A stretch of 46,142 nucleotides of DNA from JAJYRX01 sp041655275 (GTDB lineage: Bacteria > Pseudomonadota > Gammaproteobacteria > Burkholderiales > Burkholderiaceae_B): positions 1 through 46,142 of the forward strand of contig JBBAFU010000017.1 of the NCBI GenBank assembly GCA_041655275.1. Reading direction: 5' to 3'. Made by a program: the position numbers and the translations under genes. Each line of letters starts with the position of its first letter. The first letter of the stretch is position 1. Below, piece by piece: positions 8,953 through 17,254 of the stretch. Below the pieces are notes generated by a model, which saw only the letters and a list, made by a program, of their open reading frames with translations, searched no databases and was not told where the DNA came from.

Positions 8953-10559
8953 GCCCGTGGCTGACGCATCTGCCCATACTGCCGGTGGCCGTTCCCCTGG
9001 TAACGGGAGCCGCGCTGCTGCTCACACGCGACGGCCAGCGACCACTGCGTCTGGCGTTGACGCTGGCCTCGCTGCTTGCCCAGCTCTGGGTGGCGGTACT
9101 GCTGCTGGGCCAGGTGACCGGCCATGGGGCGGGCGAATGGAGCGACGGCATCGGCGTCTACCTGCTGGGTGGCTGGCCCGCGCCCTTTGGCATCGTGGCG
9201 GTGGTGGACCGGCTGAGTGTGCTGATGGTACTGCTCACAGCCGTCCTGGGCGCCGCCTGCTGGCTGTACGCCACGGCACGCTGGGACCGCGCGGGCGTGC
9301 ATTTCCATGCGCTCTACCAGTTTCTGCTCATGGGGTTGAACGGGGCGTTCCTGACGGGTGACCTGTTCAACCTGTTCGTGTTCTTCGAAGTGCTGCTGGT
9401 GGCCTCCTACGGCCTGATGCTGCACGGCTCGGGGCGCGAACGCGTGTCGGCCGGCATGCACTACATCGCCATCAACCTGGTGGCCTCCTTCCTGCTGCTA
9501 CTGGGCCTGGCGATCATCTACGGCCTGTCGGGAACGCTGAACATGGCTGATCTGGCCGTGCGCGCCGGGGCCCTGAGCGGCAGTGAGCGCGAACTGCTGG
9601 AAGCCGGTATTGCGATGCTGGGCATCGCCTTCCTGATCAAGGCAGCTGCCTGGCCGCTGAACTTCTGGCTGCCTGCGGCCTATGCGAATGCGTGTCCGCC
9701 GGTGGCGGGCGTTTTTGCCATCATGACCAAGGTGGGCATCTACGCCCTGCTGCGCATCAGCACCCTGCTTGTGCCCAGCGGCGCTCCGGCCGCCTTCGGC
9801 ACCGACTGGATGTTCCTGACAGGCATTGCCACACTGGCCTTTGCCTCCATCGGCATCCTGGCCGCCACCCAGGTGGAGCGCCAGGCCGGCTATGCCATCA
9901 TCATGTCCTCGGGCATATTGCTGGCCGCGCTGGGCATGCCGGGGATGACACTGGCCGGGCCCGCGCTCTACTATCTGATCAACTCGGTGCTTGCCCTGGG
10001 AGCGCTGTTCATGCTGCTGGAGATGATACAACGCACCCAACCCTTCGGGGCGGACGTGCTGGCCGCGAGCCAGGAGCTGTTCGATCTGGATGACCCTGAG
10101 CCTCATCATGAGCCGGATGAGGTAGTGGGCATTGCCATCCCCGCCGCGATGGCCTTTCTGGGCCTGTCCTTCTTTGCCTGCGCCCTGCTGATTGTGGGCC
10201 TGCCGCCACTTTCAGGTTTCGTCGCCAAGTTCTCACTGCTGGCGACGGCCCTGCAGACGGCCGGACCCGGTCACACGCCCAACGATGCCTGGGTGCTCAT
10301 GGCCGCCATACTGCTGTCGGGCCTGGCGGCGCTGATTGCCCTGTGTCGCACCGGCATACGGCTGTTCTGGAGCGCGGAAGACCTGAAAGTGCCGCGCCTG
10401 CGCATCATAGAAGCCGGCCCGGTGGCCGTGCTGCTTGGCGCCTGCGCACTGCTGACGGTACAGGCGGGCCCCTTCATGGACTACATGGACGAGACGGCGC
10501 ACCTGCTGGAACATCCTGTTCATTATGTGAACGCCGTCATCACCGGGGAGGCGCCATGA
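8949..10559 (+). CDS. mnhD: Na+/H+ antiporter subunit D
   Basis: A 536-residue NuoM/NuoN-like proton-translocating subunit with about 14 membrane segments. Conserved stretches include LTGDLFNLFVFFEVLLVASYGLMLHG (the transmembrane Glu), AFLIKAAAWPLNFWLPAAYANACPPVAG (the transmembrane Lys) and a late LIVGLPPLSGFVAKFSLL. It starts with GTG at 8949, overlapping the stop of mnhC by 4 bp, and ends by overlapping the mnhE start. A soluble loop around residues 370-395 (DLDDPEPHHEPDEV) is acidic and histidine-rich, as often seen in this subunit. Confidence 0.94.
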   Translation: MSPWLTHLPILPVAVPLVTGAALLLTRDGQRPLRLALTLASLLAQLWVAVLLLGQVTGHGAGEWSDGIGVYLLGGWPAPFGIVAVVDRLSVLMVLLTAVLGAACWLYATARWDRAGVHFHALYQFLLMGLNGAFLTGDLFNLFVFFEVLLVASYGLMLHGSGRERVSAGMHYIAINLVASFLLLLGLAIIYGLSGTLNMADLAVRAGALSGSERELLEAGIAMLGIAFLIKAAAWPLNFWLPAAYANACPPVAGVFAIMTKVGIYALLRISTLLVPSGAPAAFGTDWMFLTGIATLAFASIGILAATQVERQAGYAIIMSSGILLAALGMPGMTLAGPALYYLINSVLALGALFMLLEMIQRTQPFGADVLAASQELFDLDDPEPHHEPDEVVGIAIPAAMAFLGLSFFACALLIVGLPPLSGFVAKFSLLATALQTAGPGHTPNDAWVLMAAILLSGLAALIALCRTGIRLFWSAEDLKVPRLRIIEAGPVAVLLGACALLTVQAGPFMDYMDETAHLLEHPVHYVNAVITGEAP

Positions 10560-11053
10560 CGCCCATCAACCACTGGTCGCGACGGCTGTTCCTGCCGGTC
10601 TTCCTGTTTGCCACCTGGCTGTTGCTGAACCGCTCGCTGGCGCCCGGGCATATCGTGCTCGGCCTGATCATCGCCTTTCTGTTCACCTGGCTGTCGGGAT
10701 GGCTGCGTCCCCTGAGCGCCTATGGCAAGAAGCCGCTGGTGGCACTGCGGCTGATCTGGCACGTGGCCGTGGATATCGCCAAATCGAATCTTGCCGTGGG
10801 CATCCTGGTCTGGAAAGGCCGGCACAGCGACGCCAGGCCGGGTTTTCTGAAGATTCCGCTGCAGATCACCGATCCGCATGCACTGGCAGCCATGGCCTGC
10901 ATCATCACCTATACGCCCGGCACGGTCTGGGCGGACTACTCGGCCGAGGACCGTATCCTAACGCTGCACGTGCTTGATCTTGAAGACGAGGTCGCATGGC
11001 GGCATACTGTCCAACATCGCTACGAACGCCCCCTGCTGGAGATTTTCGAGTGA
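10556..11053 (+). CDS. mnhE: Na+/H+ antiporter subunit E
   Basis: A 165-residue protein of the MnhE family (PF01899). It has N-terminal membrane segments (FLFATWLLLNRSLAPGHIVLGLIIAFLFTWL) and a cytoplasmic C-terminal domain containing MACIITYTPGTVWADYSAEDRILTLHVLD, the hallmark of the family. ATG at 10556 overlaps the stop of subunit D by 4 bp (ATGA). It has no complex I homologue and is thought to help assemble or stabilise the antiporter. Confidence 0.94.
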   Translation: MTPINHWSRRLFLPVFLFATWLLLNRSLAPGHIVLGLIIAFLFTWLSGWLRPLSAYGKKPLVALRLIWHVAVDIAKSNLAVGILVWKGRHSDARPGFLKIPLQITDPHALAAMACIITYTPGTVWADYSAEDRILTLHVLDLEDEVAWRHTVQHRYERPLLEIFE

Positions 11054-11331
11054 CCATGCTGGTTTCCTGGGCGGCCAATATCGCCCTGTTCCTCTTCACC
11101 GCCGGGCTGTGCATCGCGGCCATCCGGCTCATGCTGGGGCCCGACATCACCGATCGCGTACTTGCACTCGACACCATGTACGTCAATGGCCTGCTTATCC
11201 TGCTCACGCTGGGTGTGCGCTTCGGCCTGGAAATCTATTTCGACATCGCCCTGCTGCTCGCGCTGTTCGGCTTTGTCGGCTCGGTCGCCATGGCGAAGTT
11301 CCTGGTCCGCGGCGAAGTCATCGAGCCCTGA
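11050..11331 (+). CDS. mnhF: Na+/H+ antiporter subunit F
   Basis: A protein of about 93 residues with three membrane segments and the MnhF core RLMLGPDITDRVLALDTMYVNGLLILL. GTG at 11050 is preferred because it overlaps the stop of mnhE (GTGA) like its neighbours and has GGAG 7 nt upstream; ATG at 11056 would shorten it by two residues. It is part of the antiporter membrane complex. Confidence 0.92.
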   Translation: MTMLVSWAANIALFLFTAGLCIAAIRLMLGPDITDRVLALDTMYVNGLLILLTLGVRFGLEIYFDIALLLALFGFVGSVAMAKFLVRGEVIEP

Positions 11332-11362
11332 GAGAACCCTCAGCGCGCAACGGAGAGCCTGC

Positions 11363-11716
11363 ATGCTGCATTCACTTGACCTGCCCTTCTGGATTGCACT
11401 GCCCGTAGCCCTGCTGCTGCTTCTGGGCGGGGTGATCGCGTTCACGGGCTCATTGGGGCTGCTGCGCCTGCCTACCTTCTATACACGCATCCACGCGCCC
11501 ACCATGGGCAATACCATGGGTGTGTTCTGCGTGCTCGTGGGCTCGCTGCTGCTGGTTTCCTGGCAGGAGCACCGCCTGCTGCTGCATCACCTGCTGATCA
11601 CGCTGCTGCTCGTGATCACCTCGCCCGTCACCGCCGTCCTGCTGATGCGGGCGGCCATCCGGCGCAAGGTTGGGCGTGAACAGGCACAAGCCGGCACGCA
11701 CCCACCGCAGCCCTGA
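11363..11716 (+). CDS. mnhG: Na+/H+ antiporter subunit G
   Basis: A 117-residue, three-helix protein of the MnhG/PhaG family (PF03334): GSLGLLRLPTFYTRIHAPTMGNTMGVFCVLVGSLLL is diagnostic. It closes the antiporter operon, 31 bp after mnhF, with GGAGAGCC upstream of ATG 11363. The operon therefore encodes all seven classical subunits, A and B being fused. Confidence 0.93.
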   Translation: MLHSLDLPFWIALPVALLLLLGGVIAFTGSLGLLRLPTFYTRIHAPTMGNTMGVFCVLVGSLLLVSWQEHRLLLHHLLITLLLVITSPVTAVLLMRAAIRRKVGREQAQAGTHPPQP

Positions 11717-11736
11717 CCCTGAAAGGAGCATATGCC

Positions 11737-12150
11737 ATGTCCACTTGCATCAAACCTCACCGCCCGGGCCGTCGCCTCCCGCTGCTGGCCATTGTGCTGG
11801 CCACCGGTCTGGCAAGCCATGCCGCCCTGGCCCAGAATACCGCAAGCGAGGCGGAGGCCCGCTACCATGCAGATGTGAAACACTGCCATGAACAAACCAC
11901 CCAGGACGTCGGGGATTGCCTGCGCGAGGCGGGTGCCGCCCTGTACGAAGCACGTCGCGGCCAGCTCGTCACGGGAACACCGTCCTACGTCGATAACCAG
12001 CGCGCGCGCTGCGAGACGCTCAGTGGCGAAGCACGCGAAGACTGTCTGCGACTGATGGAGAACGCCGGTGCCCGCGTCAGCGGTAGTGTCGAAGGCGGCG
12101 GCATCCTGCGCGAGATGACCATCACCATTCCCGCACCAGCCACCCATTAA
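11737..12150 (+). CDS. Small secreted protein of unknown function
   Basis: A 137-residue protein with an N-terminal signal peptide: basic PHRPGRR, then LPLLAIVLATGLASHAALA, with likely cleavage after Ala32. The mature part is charged and helical, with four Cys (HCHEQTTQDVGDC, later RCETLSGEAREDC) that could form two disulfides in the periplasm. AAAGGAG lies upstream of ATG 11737. It lies just 20 bp after mnhG on the same strand, so it may be co-transcribed, and it converges with exbD. I recognise no family and assign no function. Confidence 0.75.
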   Translation: MSTCIKPHRPGRRLPLLAIVLATGLASHAALAQNTASEAEARYHADVKHCHEQTTQDVGDCLREAGAALYEARRGQLVTGTPSYVDNQRARCETLSGEAREDCLRLMENAGARVSGSVEGGGILREMTITIPAPATH

Positions 12151-12156
12151 CCACCA

Positions 12157-12624
12157 CTAACCGCCATCAACCGCCGGCAGTGCGGCACCATCACCTGCTG
12201 CGGCAGGCTCGGGACGCGTCAGGAAACCGATGCGCCTGAGCCCCGCCTTCTTGGCCTGGCTCATGACATGGGCCAGCACTTCGTAGCGGGTGTTCAGATC
12301 GGCACGGATACGCAACTCGGGTTGTGGATCCTGCGTCGCTTCGCGCTGCATCAATGCGTCGAGCGCTGCTGCATCGACCGCCTGCTCGTTCCAGAAAACC
12401 TGACCCTGGGCATCAATGGCCAGATCGACCACCACGGGGTCCTGCTCCATGGGTGTGGAACTGGCCCGGGGCAGCTGGATCTGTATCGTGTGGCTGAGCA
12501 GCGGTGCGGTGATGATGAAGATCACCAGCAGCACGAGCATGACGTCGATCAGCGGCACCATATTGATCTCGGACAGTGTGGGGCTGGAGCCACGACCGTT
12601 GTCAAAGCTTCCGAATGCCATCAT
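12157..12624 (-). CDS. exbD: Biopolymer transport protein ExbD
   Basis: A 155-residue inner-membrane protein of the ExbD/TolR family. The single transmembrane helix holds the essential proton-path Asp: SEINMVPLIDVMLVLLVIFIITAPL. The periplasmic domain follows (LAIDAQGQVFWNEQAVDAAAL). It starts with ATG ATG at 12624, overlapping the stop of exbB by 4 bp, and is the last gene of the tonB-exbB-exbD operon. With ExbB and TonB it transmits proton-motive force to outer-membrane receptors for iron chelates and vitamin B12. Confidence 0.95.
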   Translation of the reverse strand: MMAFGSFDNGRGSSPTLSEINMVPLIDVMLVLLVIFIITAPLLSHTIQIQLPRASSTPMEQDPVVVDLAIDAQGQVFWNEQAVDAAALDALMQREATQDPQPELRIRADLNTRYEVLAHVMSQAKKAGLRRIGFLTRPEPAAAGDGAALPAVDGG

Positions 12625-13493
12625 CGCCCTCCCGGCTCGGTCACGGAAGCCAGCGGGCGCAGGCTGCGCACCACGGCCTCGTCCTTGACCTGCTGGCCCG
12701 TGGACAGAAAGGTGAACAAGTCGTGCGCGAAGGCATCCAGCTGCGCCAGATACACCCGGTTGCTGCGCACAAAACCGTTGTAGGCGAGTACAGCCGGAAT
12801 GGCCACTGCCAGACCCAGGCCGGTCATGATGAGGGCTTCACCCACCGGACCCGCAATGCTGTTGACCGTGACGCCATCGGACATGCCGATGCTGATCAGC
12901 GCGTGATAGACCCCCCAGACGGTACCGAACAGACCGACAAAAGGCGCTGTTGACCCGACAGAAGCCAGAATGGTGAGGCCGTTCTCCAGCCGCGCGGTTT
13001 CCTCATCCATCACCTTGCGCATGATGCGTGTCACGAAGGATGACGTGGATCCGGCCTCCTCCAGCTTCATGGCACCGTATTTCGCATGATGGCGGCGTGC
13101 GTGGATCGCATGGCTGGCAAGGTGCGAAAAGGGTTCGGTGGCGCCGTGCGTGACCAGTTCATGCTCCACCTGCTCAAGCGAGCTCGCGGCCCAGAATTCA
13201 TGCAGGAACTTGCGTGAGCGGCCGCGGATGGAAATGTTCATGAACAGCTTGGCAAAGATCAGATACCAGCTGAGCAGGGACATGATGACCAGTATGCCAA
13301 ACAGCGACTTGCCCACAAAATCGCTCTGGGCAATGAAGTTGAGCATGCCGGTGTTGAAGGTGGCCGCATCGGCTGCCAGCGGCACCATGGGCATGTCCAC
13401 CACTTCGGGCAGTGATGCCTCGACCGGGCCATCGACCCCGGTTTCCACCTGTGCAATGAGCACGCTCAGGTTTTCCAGCCATTCGCGCATCAT
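12621..13493 (-). CDS. exbB: Biopolymer transport protein ExbB (MotA/TolQ/ExbB family)
   Basis: A 290-residue proton-channel subunit with three membrane segments: FVGKSLFGILVIMSLLSWYLIFAKLF, then the pair at TILASVGSTAPFVGLFGTVWGVYHAL and GEALIMTGLGLAVAIPAVLAYNGF. The GTVWGV and AxxTAxGLxxAIPA-type motifs are those of the ExbB/TolQ proton-channel domain. The start is placed at ATG 13493 (MMREW), 10 bp after the tonB stop; a longer in-frame reading overlaps tonB and is not supported. Confidence 0.94.
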   Translation of the reverse strand: MMREWLENLSVLIAQVETGVDGPVEASLPEVVDMPMVPLAADAATFNTGMLNFIAQSDFVGKSLFGILVIMSLLSWYLIFAKLFMNISIRGRSRKFLHEFWAASSLEQVEHELVTHGATEPFSHLASHAIHARRHHAKYGAMKLEEAGSTSSFVTRIMRKVMDEETARLENGLTILASVGSTAPFVGLFGTVWGVYHALISIGMSDGVTVNSIAGPVGEALIMTGLGLAVAIPAVLAYNGFVRSNRVYLAQLDAFAHDLFTFLSTGQQVKDEAVVRSLRPLASVTEPGGR

Positions 13494-13503
13494 GGGTCCA
13501 TCC

Positions 13504-14451
13504 TCATAGAACAAAATCAAAGGGTATGTCGGCCTGGGCCTTGTAGGCAATGCCGTTTTCCGTATACGGACGGAAGCGCGCCTGGCGCACGGCCTTGAGC
13601 GCTGCCTGATCCAGTCGCTTGTAGCCCGACGACTGGCGAACCGAGGCCTCGACCACAGCACCGTCGGGCGCAATCAGCACCCGGACCACAACGCGACCCT
13701 GTTCGCGCCGCTGCGCCGACGCGCGCGGATATACCGGATTGGGGCGGCGCCCCAGATAATCGATATTGCTGACCGTGCGCACACGATCCGGATCCACGGG
13801 GCCCTGCTGCGCTGCGGGTGCAGGTGCTGCGGCCGCCGGAGCCGGTGCCGGTGCGGGTTTTGGTGCGGCTTTTGGTGCCGGCTGTGGCGCAGGCCTGGGT
13901 TGTGGCTTTGGCTGCGGCTTGGGCTGCGGCTTCGGTTGAGGCTTCGGCTCGGGTTTGGGTTCCGGCTTGGGCTCGGGCTTCGGCTCAGGCACAGGCTCGG
14001 GTTCCGGTTCCGGTTCCGGTTCCGGCTCCGGCCCGGGCTCGGGTTCTGGCTCCGGTTCCGGTTCCGGCTCGGGCTCGGGCTCGGGTTCCGGCTCAGGCTC
14101 AGGCTCAGGCTCTGGTTCCGGCTCGGGCTCGGGCTCTGGTTCTGGTTCTAGTTCCGGCTCAGGTTCTGGCTCTGGCTCCGGCTCCGGCTCGTCTTCAACC
14201 TCCATTTCGGCGTCGACATCCGGCAGACTGTCTTCATCGGCCGGCGGCAATTGCGGATCGGTCAGGACACCCGTACCCTCTTCGGCCAGATCGACATAGA
14301 CGATAGCTCCGCCGGAATCCGCCAGGGCGGGAGGGCGTGCCGGGGCACGCATGATGACTGCGACTGCGACCACGTGCAGGGTTGCCGCCGCGATGACACC
14401 CAGCCGCCGGGCTGTGAGCAGGCGAAACGGGGGCCTTGCCGGTGGTTTCAC
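13504..14451 (-). CDS. tonB: Energy transducer TonB with a very long Glu-Pro/Lys-Pro spacer
   Basis: A 315-residue periplasm-spanning protein. The N-terminal signal anchor (RRLGVIAAATLHVVAVAVIM) is followed by an acidic linker, a roughly 110-residue X-Pro spacer and the C-terminal TonB domain. That domain shows NPVYPRASAQRREQGRVVVRVLIAPDGAVVEASVRQSSGYKRLDQAALKAVRQARFRPY. The start is GTG at 14451, with AGGTGA upstream. The domain order is that of a classical TonB; the spacer runs from pure Glu-Pro to Lys-Pro/Gln-Pro, giving a charge switch along a rod-like segment. It heads the operon with exbB and exbD. Confidence 0.94.
   Translation of the reverse strand: MKPPARPPFRLLTARRLGVIAAATLHVVAVAVIMRAPARPPALADSGGAIVYVDLAEEGTGVLTDPQLPPADEDSLPDVDAEMEVEDEPEPEPEPEPEPELEPEPEPEPEPEPEPEPEPEPEPEPEPEPEPEPEPEPEPGPEPEPEPEPEPEPVPEPKPEPKPEPKPEPKPQPKPQPKPQPKPQPRPAPQPAPKAAPKPAPAPAPAAAAPAPAAQQGPVDPDRVRTVSNIDYLGRRPNPVYPRASAQRREQGRVVVRVLIAPDGAVVEASVRQSSGYKRLDQAALKAVRQARFRPYTENGIAYKAQADIPFDFVL
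13860..14190 (-). repeat. X-Pro dipeptide repeat tract inside tonB
   Basis: Hexamer-like CCGGAA/CCCGAG-type units encode mainly Glu-Pro (about residues 88-155), then Lys-Pro, Gln-Pro and Ala-Pro. Synonymous codon changes break the DNA repetition, but the tract remains prone to slippage in units of 6 bp. Reverse-frame Gly-Ser and Arg-Leu/Arg-Ala readings across it are artefacts. Confidence 0.9.
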
Positions 14452-14581
14452 AGCGTCACCTGTGACTTCACCTGTAACTTCACGTGGAGGTGATGCATCA
14501 TTGGCCTAGATTGATTCACGCCAGGGCCCTGCGGCCCATAACCGGATTTTCGCCGGATTTGCAAGAAGCGATGGTAACACA

Positions 14582-14600
14582 AATGCGAACCATTCGCGAT
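14582..14600. promoter_or_regulatory. Putative Fur box upstream of tonB-exbBD
   Basis: AATGCGAACCATTCGCGAT has the inner inverted repeat GCGAA-CCA-TTCGC and shares the AATG..AA..ATT frame of the Fur consensus. It lies about 130 bp upstream of the tonB start. Iron-dependent control of tonB-exbBD by Fur is established in related bacteria; the site itself is an inference from eye matching. Confidence 0.4.
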
Positions 14601-14660
14601 TGCGCAGAAACAGCCGGAAATGGCATTTATCACAAGTGTCGCAGTTTGGATGCACCATGA

Positions 14661-14688
14661 AAAAAAGCACCCTGACGGGTGCTTTTTT
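14661..14688 (-). terminator. Intrinsic terminator after tRNA-Val
   Basis: The stem GCACCC / GGGTGC with loop TGAC is flanked by A6 and T6, so it is symmetric and can work in both directions. On the minus strand it ends the hupB/tRNA-Val transcript, 32 bp after the tRNA 3' end. Confidence 0.85.
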
Positions 14689-14720
14689 GTATTTACCTGC
14701 TCCAGCATGCTTCCAGTTCA

Positions 14721-14796
14721 TGGTGGGTGCTGACGGGATCGAACCGCCGACCTACGCCTTGTAAGGGCGCCGCTCTACCAGCTGAGCTAAGCACCC
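14721..14796 (-). tRNA. tRNA-Val (anticodon TAC)
   Basis: A 76-nt cloverleaf read on the minus strand: acceptor GGGTGCT, D-arm TAGCTCAGCTGG, anticodon loop CTTACAA (anticodon TAC), T-arm GGTTCGATCC, and an encoded CCA. It matches the usual bacterial valine tRNA. It lies 74 bp downstream of hupB on the same strand and is followed by a strong terminator, so it may be processed from a hupB transcript. Confidence 0.97.
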
Positions 14797-14870
14797 ATGT
14801 CTGGGGCCATATGCACTGGAACAACTGCGAAGACCAGAATTATAGGGAATCGCAGCCACGGATGCAAGTG

Positions 14871-15143
14871 TCAGTTGACGGCATCCTTGAGTGCCTTGCC
14901 CGGGCGGAACTTGGGCACGCGTGCCGCAGCAATGGTAATGGTTTCACCAGTACGCGGGTTGCGCCCCGAGCGTGCGGCGCGCTCGGACACGTCAAACGTG
15001 CCGAAACCCACCAGAGTCACCGGATCACCCTGTGCAAGGCTGCCCTTCACGGCCTCGATGAAGGCATCGAGCGCACGTGCAGCATCGGCCTTGGACAAAT
15101 CCGAACCTGCTGAAATCTGGTCGATGAGTTCTGTCTTGTTCAT
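14871..15143 (-). CDS. hupB: DNA-binding protein HU-beta
   Basis: A 90-residue histone-like protein, the normal family length. It begins MNKTELIDQISAGSDLSKADA and carries LVGFGTFDVSERAARSGRNPRTGE, the beta-arm with the intercalating Asn-Pro, then ARVPKFRPGKALKDAVN. As a dimer it bends and compacts DNA. GGGGAAG lies before the ATG. It stands alone between the PLP enzyme gene and tRNA-Val. Confidence 0.97.
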   Translation of the reverse strand: MNKTELIDQISAGSDLSKADAARALDAFIEAVKGSLAQGDPVTLVGFGTFDVSERAARSGRNPRTGETITIAAARVPKFRPGKALKDAVN

Positions 15144-15186
15144 TCACTTCCCCTGGAATATTTTTTTACTGTACCGCCGCCCATTG

Positions 15187-16416
15187 TCAGGCGAGCGCCT
15201 GGACAAAATCCGATATCAGGTCCCGGGCCTCCTCGATGCCAACTGAAACCCGCAGAAGGCCATCCGCAATGCCCATACTCGCGCGCCGTTCGGGCCCCAT
15301 CTCGTAGTATATGGTATGCGCGGCCGGCAGGACCAGACTGCGATTATCACCCAGGTGAGTTGCCAACACAAATACCCTGAGCCGGTTGAGGAAATCGAAC
15401 ACATCGATAGCGGCATCGAGCTCTATGGCCACCAGAGCCCCGAAGTGCCCGCCAAAACAGGCCCGGGCCCGCTCGTGCTGCGGATGGGACGGCAAGCCGG
15501 GGTAATGCACGGCGGTAACCTTGGGGTGCGACTGCAGGGCCCGGGCAAGTGCCAGGGCATTATCGCAGGCCCTGGCCATGCGCAAGGGCAGTGTCTCGCT
15601 GCCGCAGGCCAGGCGATGGGCGGACTCGGACGACAGGCTGGCACCCATGTCGCGCAAGCCTTTCTTCTTGATCTGCGTAAGCCCCCAGGACTGGGGCGGA
15701 CCCTTGCGATAGACATCGGCAATATTCGGATAAGGCGTCCAGTCGAACAGGCCGGTATCCGTGACCGCGCCCCCCAGGGCGTTGCCATGTCCGCCTACAT
15801 GCTTGGACAGCGAACATACAACGAGCGAAGCGCCCACTTCGCGCCCGCGCATCAGCCAGGCCGTAGTGAGCGTATTGTCGAGCACATAGATCAGCCCCCG
15901 TCTGGCGCACAGCTCGCCAATGCCCTTGAGATCCGCCACTTGCGTGCCGGGATTGGCCAGCGTCTCGCAGAACACCATTCGCGTTTCCGGGCGACAGGCC
16001 TGCTCGACGGCAGCGGCATCGCTCGCATCCACAAGAGTGACCTCGACCCCCAGCCCCGAAAGCGTGTTGAGCAGACTGTTGGTGTTGCCGAAGATATGCT
16101 GACTGCTGACCAGATGGTCGCCTGCGCGCAGAAGCGTGAAGAAGACCGCCGTCAGCGCTGCCATGCCGGTGGCAAAGCTCACGGTACTCACGCCCGCCTC
16201 CATCTGCGTGATGCGCTGCTCGAGCGCGGCAGTGGTGGGCGAGCCCTGACGGCTGTAGGTATAGCCGGATTTTCCCTGAAAAACGGCTGTCAGCTCACGC
16301 GAATCGGCATAGCCGTATTCAGCGCTGGGGTGCATGGGTACATGCACAGGGCCGCTGACGCGGTTGCCGCGCCGGTCGAGGTGGACATTGCTAGTCGTAA
16401 AGCCAGGTTCGGACAT
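15187..16416 (-). CDS. Cys/Met metabolism PLP-dependent enzyme (cystathionine gamma-synthase/O-acetylhomoserine sulfhydrylase-like)
   Basis: About 409 residues of the Cys/Met-metabolism PLP family (PF01053), fold type I. Motifs: YTYSRQGSPTTAALEQRITQMEAGVSTVSFATGMAA (PLP phosphate and substrate region), VFCETLANPGTQVADL, LDNTLTTAWLMRG, and SLSKHVGGHGNALGG with the Schiff-base Lys. The C-terminus RVSVGIEEARDLISDF is typical. Starting at ATG 16416 (MSEPGF) gives the usual length; an upstream in-frame ATG at 16494 would add 26 atypical residues. The exact reaction (gamma-synthase, sulfhydrylase or lyase) cannot be read from sequence alone. Confidence 0.88.
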   Translation of the reverse strand: MSEPGFTTSNVHLDRRGNRVSGPVHVPMHPSAEYGYADSRELTAVFQGKSGYTYSRQGSPTTAALEQRITQMEAGVSTVSFATGMAALTAVFFTLLRAGDHLVSSQHIFGNTNSLLNTLSGLGVEVTLVDASDAAAVEQACRPETRMVFCETLANPGTQVADLKGIGELCARRGLIYVLDNTLTTAWLMRGREVGASLVVCSLSKHVGGHGNALGGAVTDTGLFDWTPYPNIADVYRKGPPQSWGLTQIKKKGLRDMGASLSSESAHRLACGSETLPLRMARACDNALALARALQSHPKVTAVHYPGLPSHPQHERARACFGGHFGALVAIELDAAIDVFDFLNRLRVFVLATHLGDNRSLVLPAAHTIYYEMGPERRASMGIADGLLRVSVGIEEARDLISDFVQALA

Positions 16417-16500
16417 AAGACAGAAGTGGAAAGAGTGATGAATTGAAACGCAGTCCTCTATGATAGTCCCAGATCCGGGAAAACCCCCGGACACCGGGCA

Positions 16501-17244
16501 TCAGCCGCGCTGGCGCACCGTCTCGTAAAGGCAAAGGGCACTGGCCACGCTCACGTTCAGGCTTTCCACAGCACCTGCCATGGGAATGCGCACGCGCTCG
16601 TCACAGGTCTCACGCGTCAGCCGGCGCATGCCCTCGCCTTCGGCACCCATCACCCAGGCAATGGCACCCCGTACATCGACCCCATGATAGTCGGTATCCG
16701 CCTGATCATCCGTCCCGATCAGCCAGATATCGCGCTCCTTGAGTGCCCGCATGGTGCGTGCCAGATTCGTGACCGTGATGTAGGGCACGGTCTCGGCGGC
16801 ACCACAGGCCACACGGCGTACCGTGGCATTCAGGCCCACGGCGCGATCACGCGGCGCAATGACGGCATGCGCCCCGGCCCCGTCGGCACTGCGCAGGCAG
16901 GCGCCCAGATTGTGCGGGTCGGTAACGCCATCGAGCAGCAGCAGCAGCGCGGGTTCGCCGCGCGCCTCCAGGTCATCGAGCAGCTCGTCGACATCCACGG
17001 CCAGTGCGAGCGCGCGCGCCCGGGCGAGCACGCCCTGGTGACGCACTCCCCGCGACAGCGTATCAAGCCGGGCCGCATCCACCGGCTGCACGCGCACGCC
17101 GGCAGCTGCTGCAGCATCCACCAAAGCCGTCATGCGGCGATCGCGACGCCCCTGATCGACGTGAATTACCATGAGCGAATCCGGCGCATGACGCAGGCGC
17201 GCCTTCACCGCGTGGAAACCCGCCAGTATCTGTTCTTCTGCCAC
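16501..17244 (-). CDS. rlmB: 23S rRNA (guanosine-2'-O-)-methyltransferase RlmB (SpoU family)
   Basis: About 247 residues, the normal RlmB length. The N-terminal substrate-binding domain begins EEQILAGFHAVKARLRHAPDSL. The C-terminal SPOUT knot holds the three family motifs: LDGVTDPHNLGACLRSADGAGAHAVI, AIAWVMGAEGEGMRRLTRE and RIPMAGAVESLNVSVASALCLYE. It methylates the 2'-O of G2251 in 23S rRNA. GTG at 17244 is chosen because GAGG precedes it and it follows the rnr stop; a longer reading overlaps the lysine-rich end of rnr. It is coupled to rnr, as in many proteobacteria. Confidence 0.93.
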   Translation of the reverse strand: MAEEQILAGFHAVKARLRHAPDSLMVIHVDQGRRDRRMTALVDAAAAAGVRVQPVDAARLDTLSRGVRHQGVLARARALALAVDVDELLDDLEARGEPALLLLLDGVTDPHNLGACLRSADGAGAHAVIAPRDRAVGLNATVRRVACGAAETVPYITVTNLARTMRALKERDIWLIGTDDQADTDYHGVDVRGAIAWVMGAEGEGMRRLTRETCDERVRIPMAGAVESLNVSVASALCLYETVRQRG

Positions 17245-17254
17245 AGGAACCTCT

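Noticed and set aside
13818..14306. Plus-strand ORFs rich in Gly-Ser, Arg-Leu or Val-Pro-Ala repeats
   Set aside because: They are antisense readings of the tonB Glu-Pro tract and have no ribosome site or family match.
14448..14721. Minus-strand ORFs upstream of tonB reading through the terminator
   Set aside because: They run through the terminator and the tRNA 3' flank, lack a ribosome site and show no family pattern.
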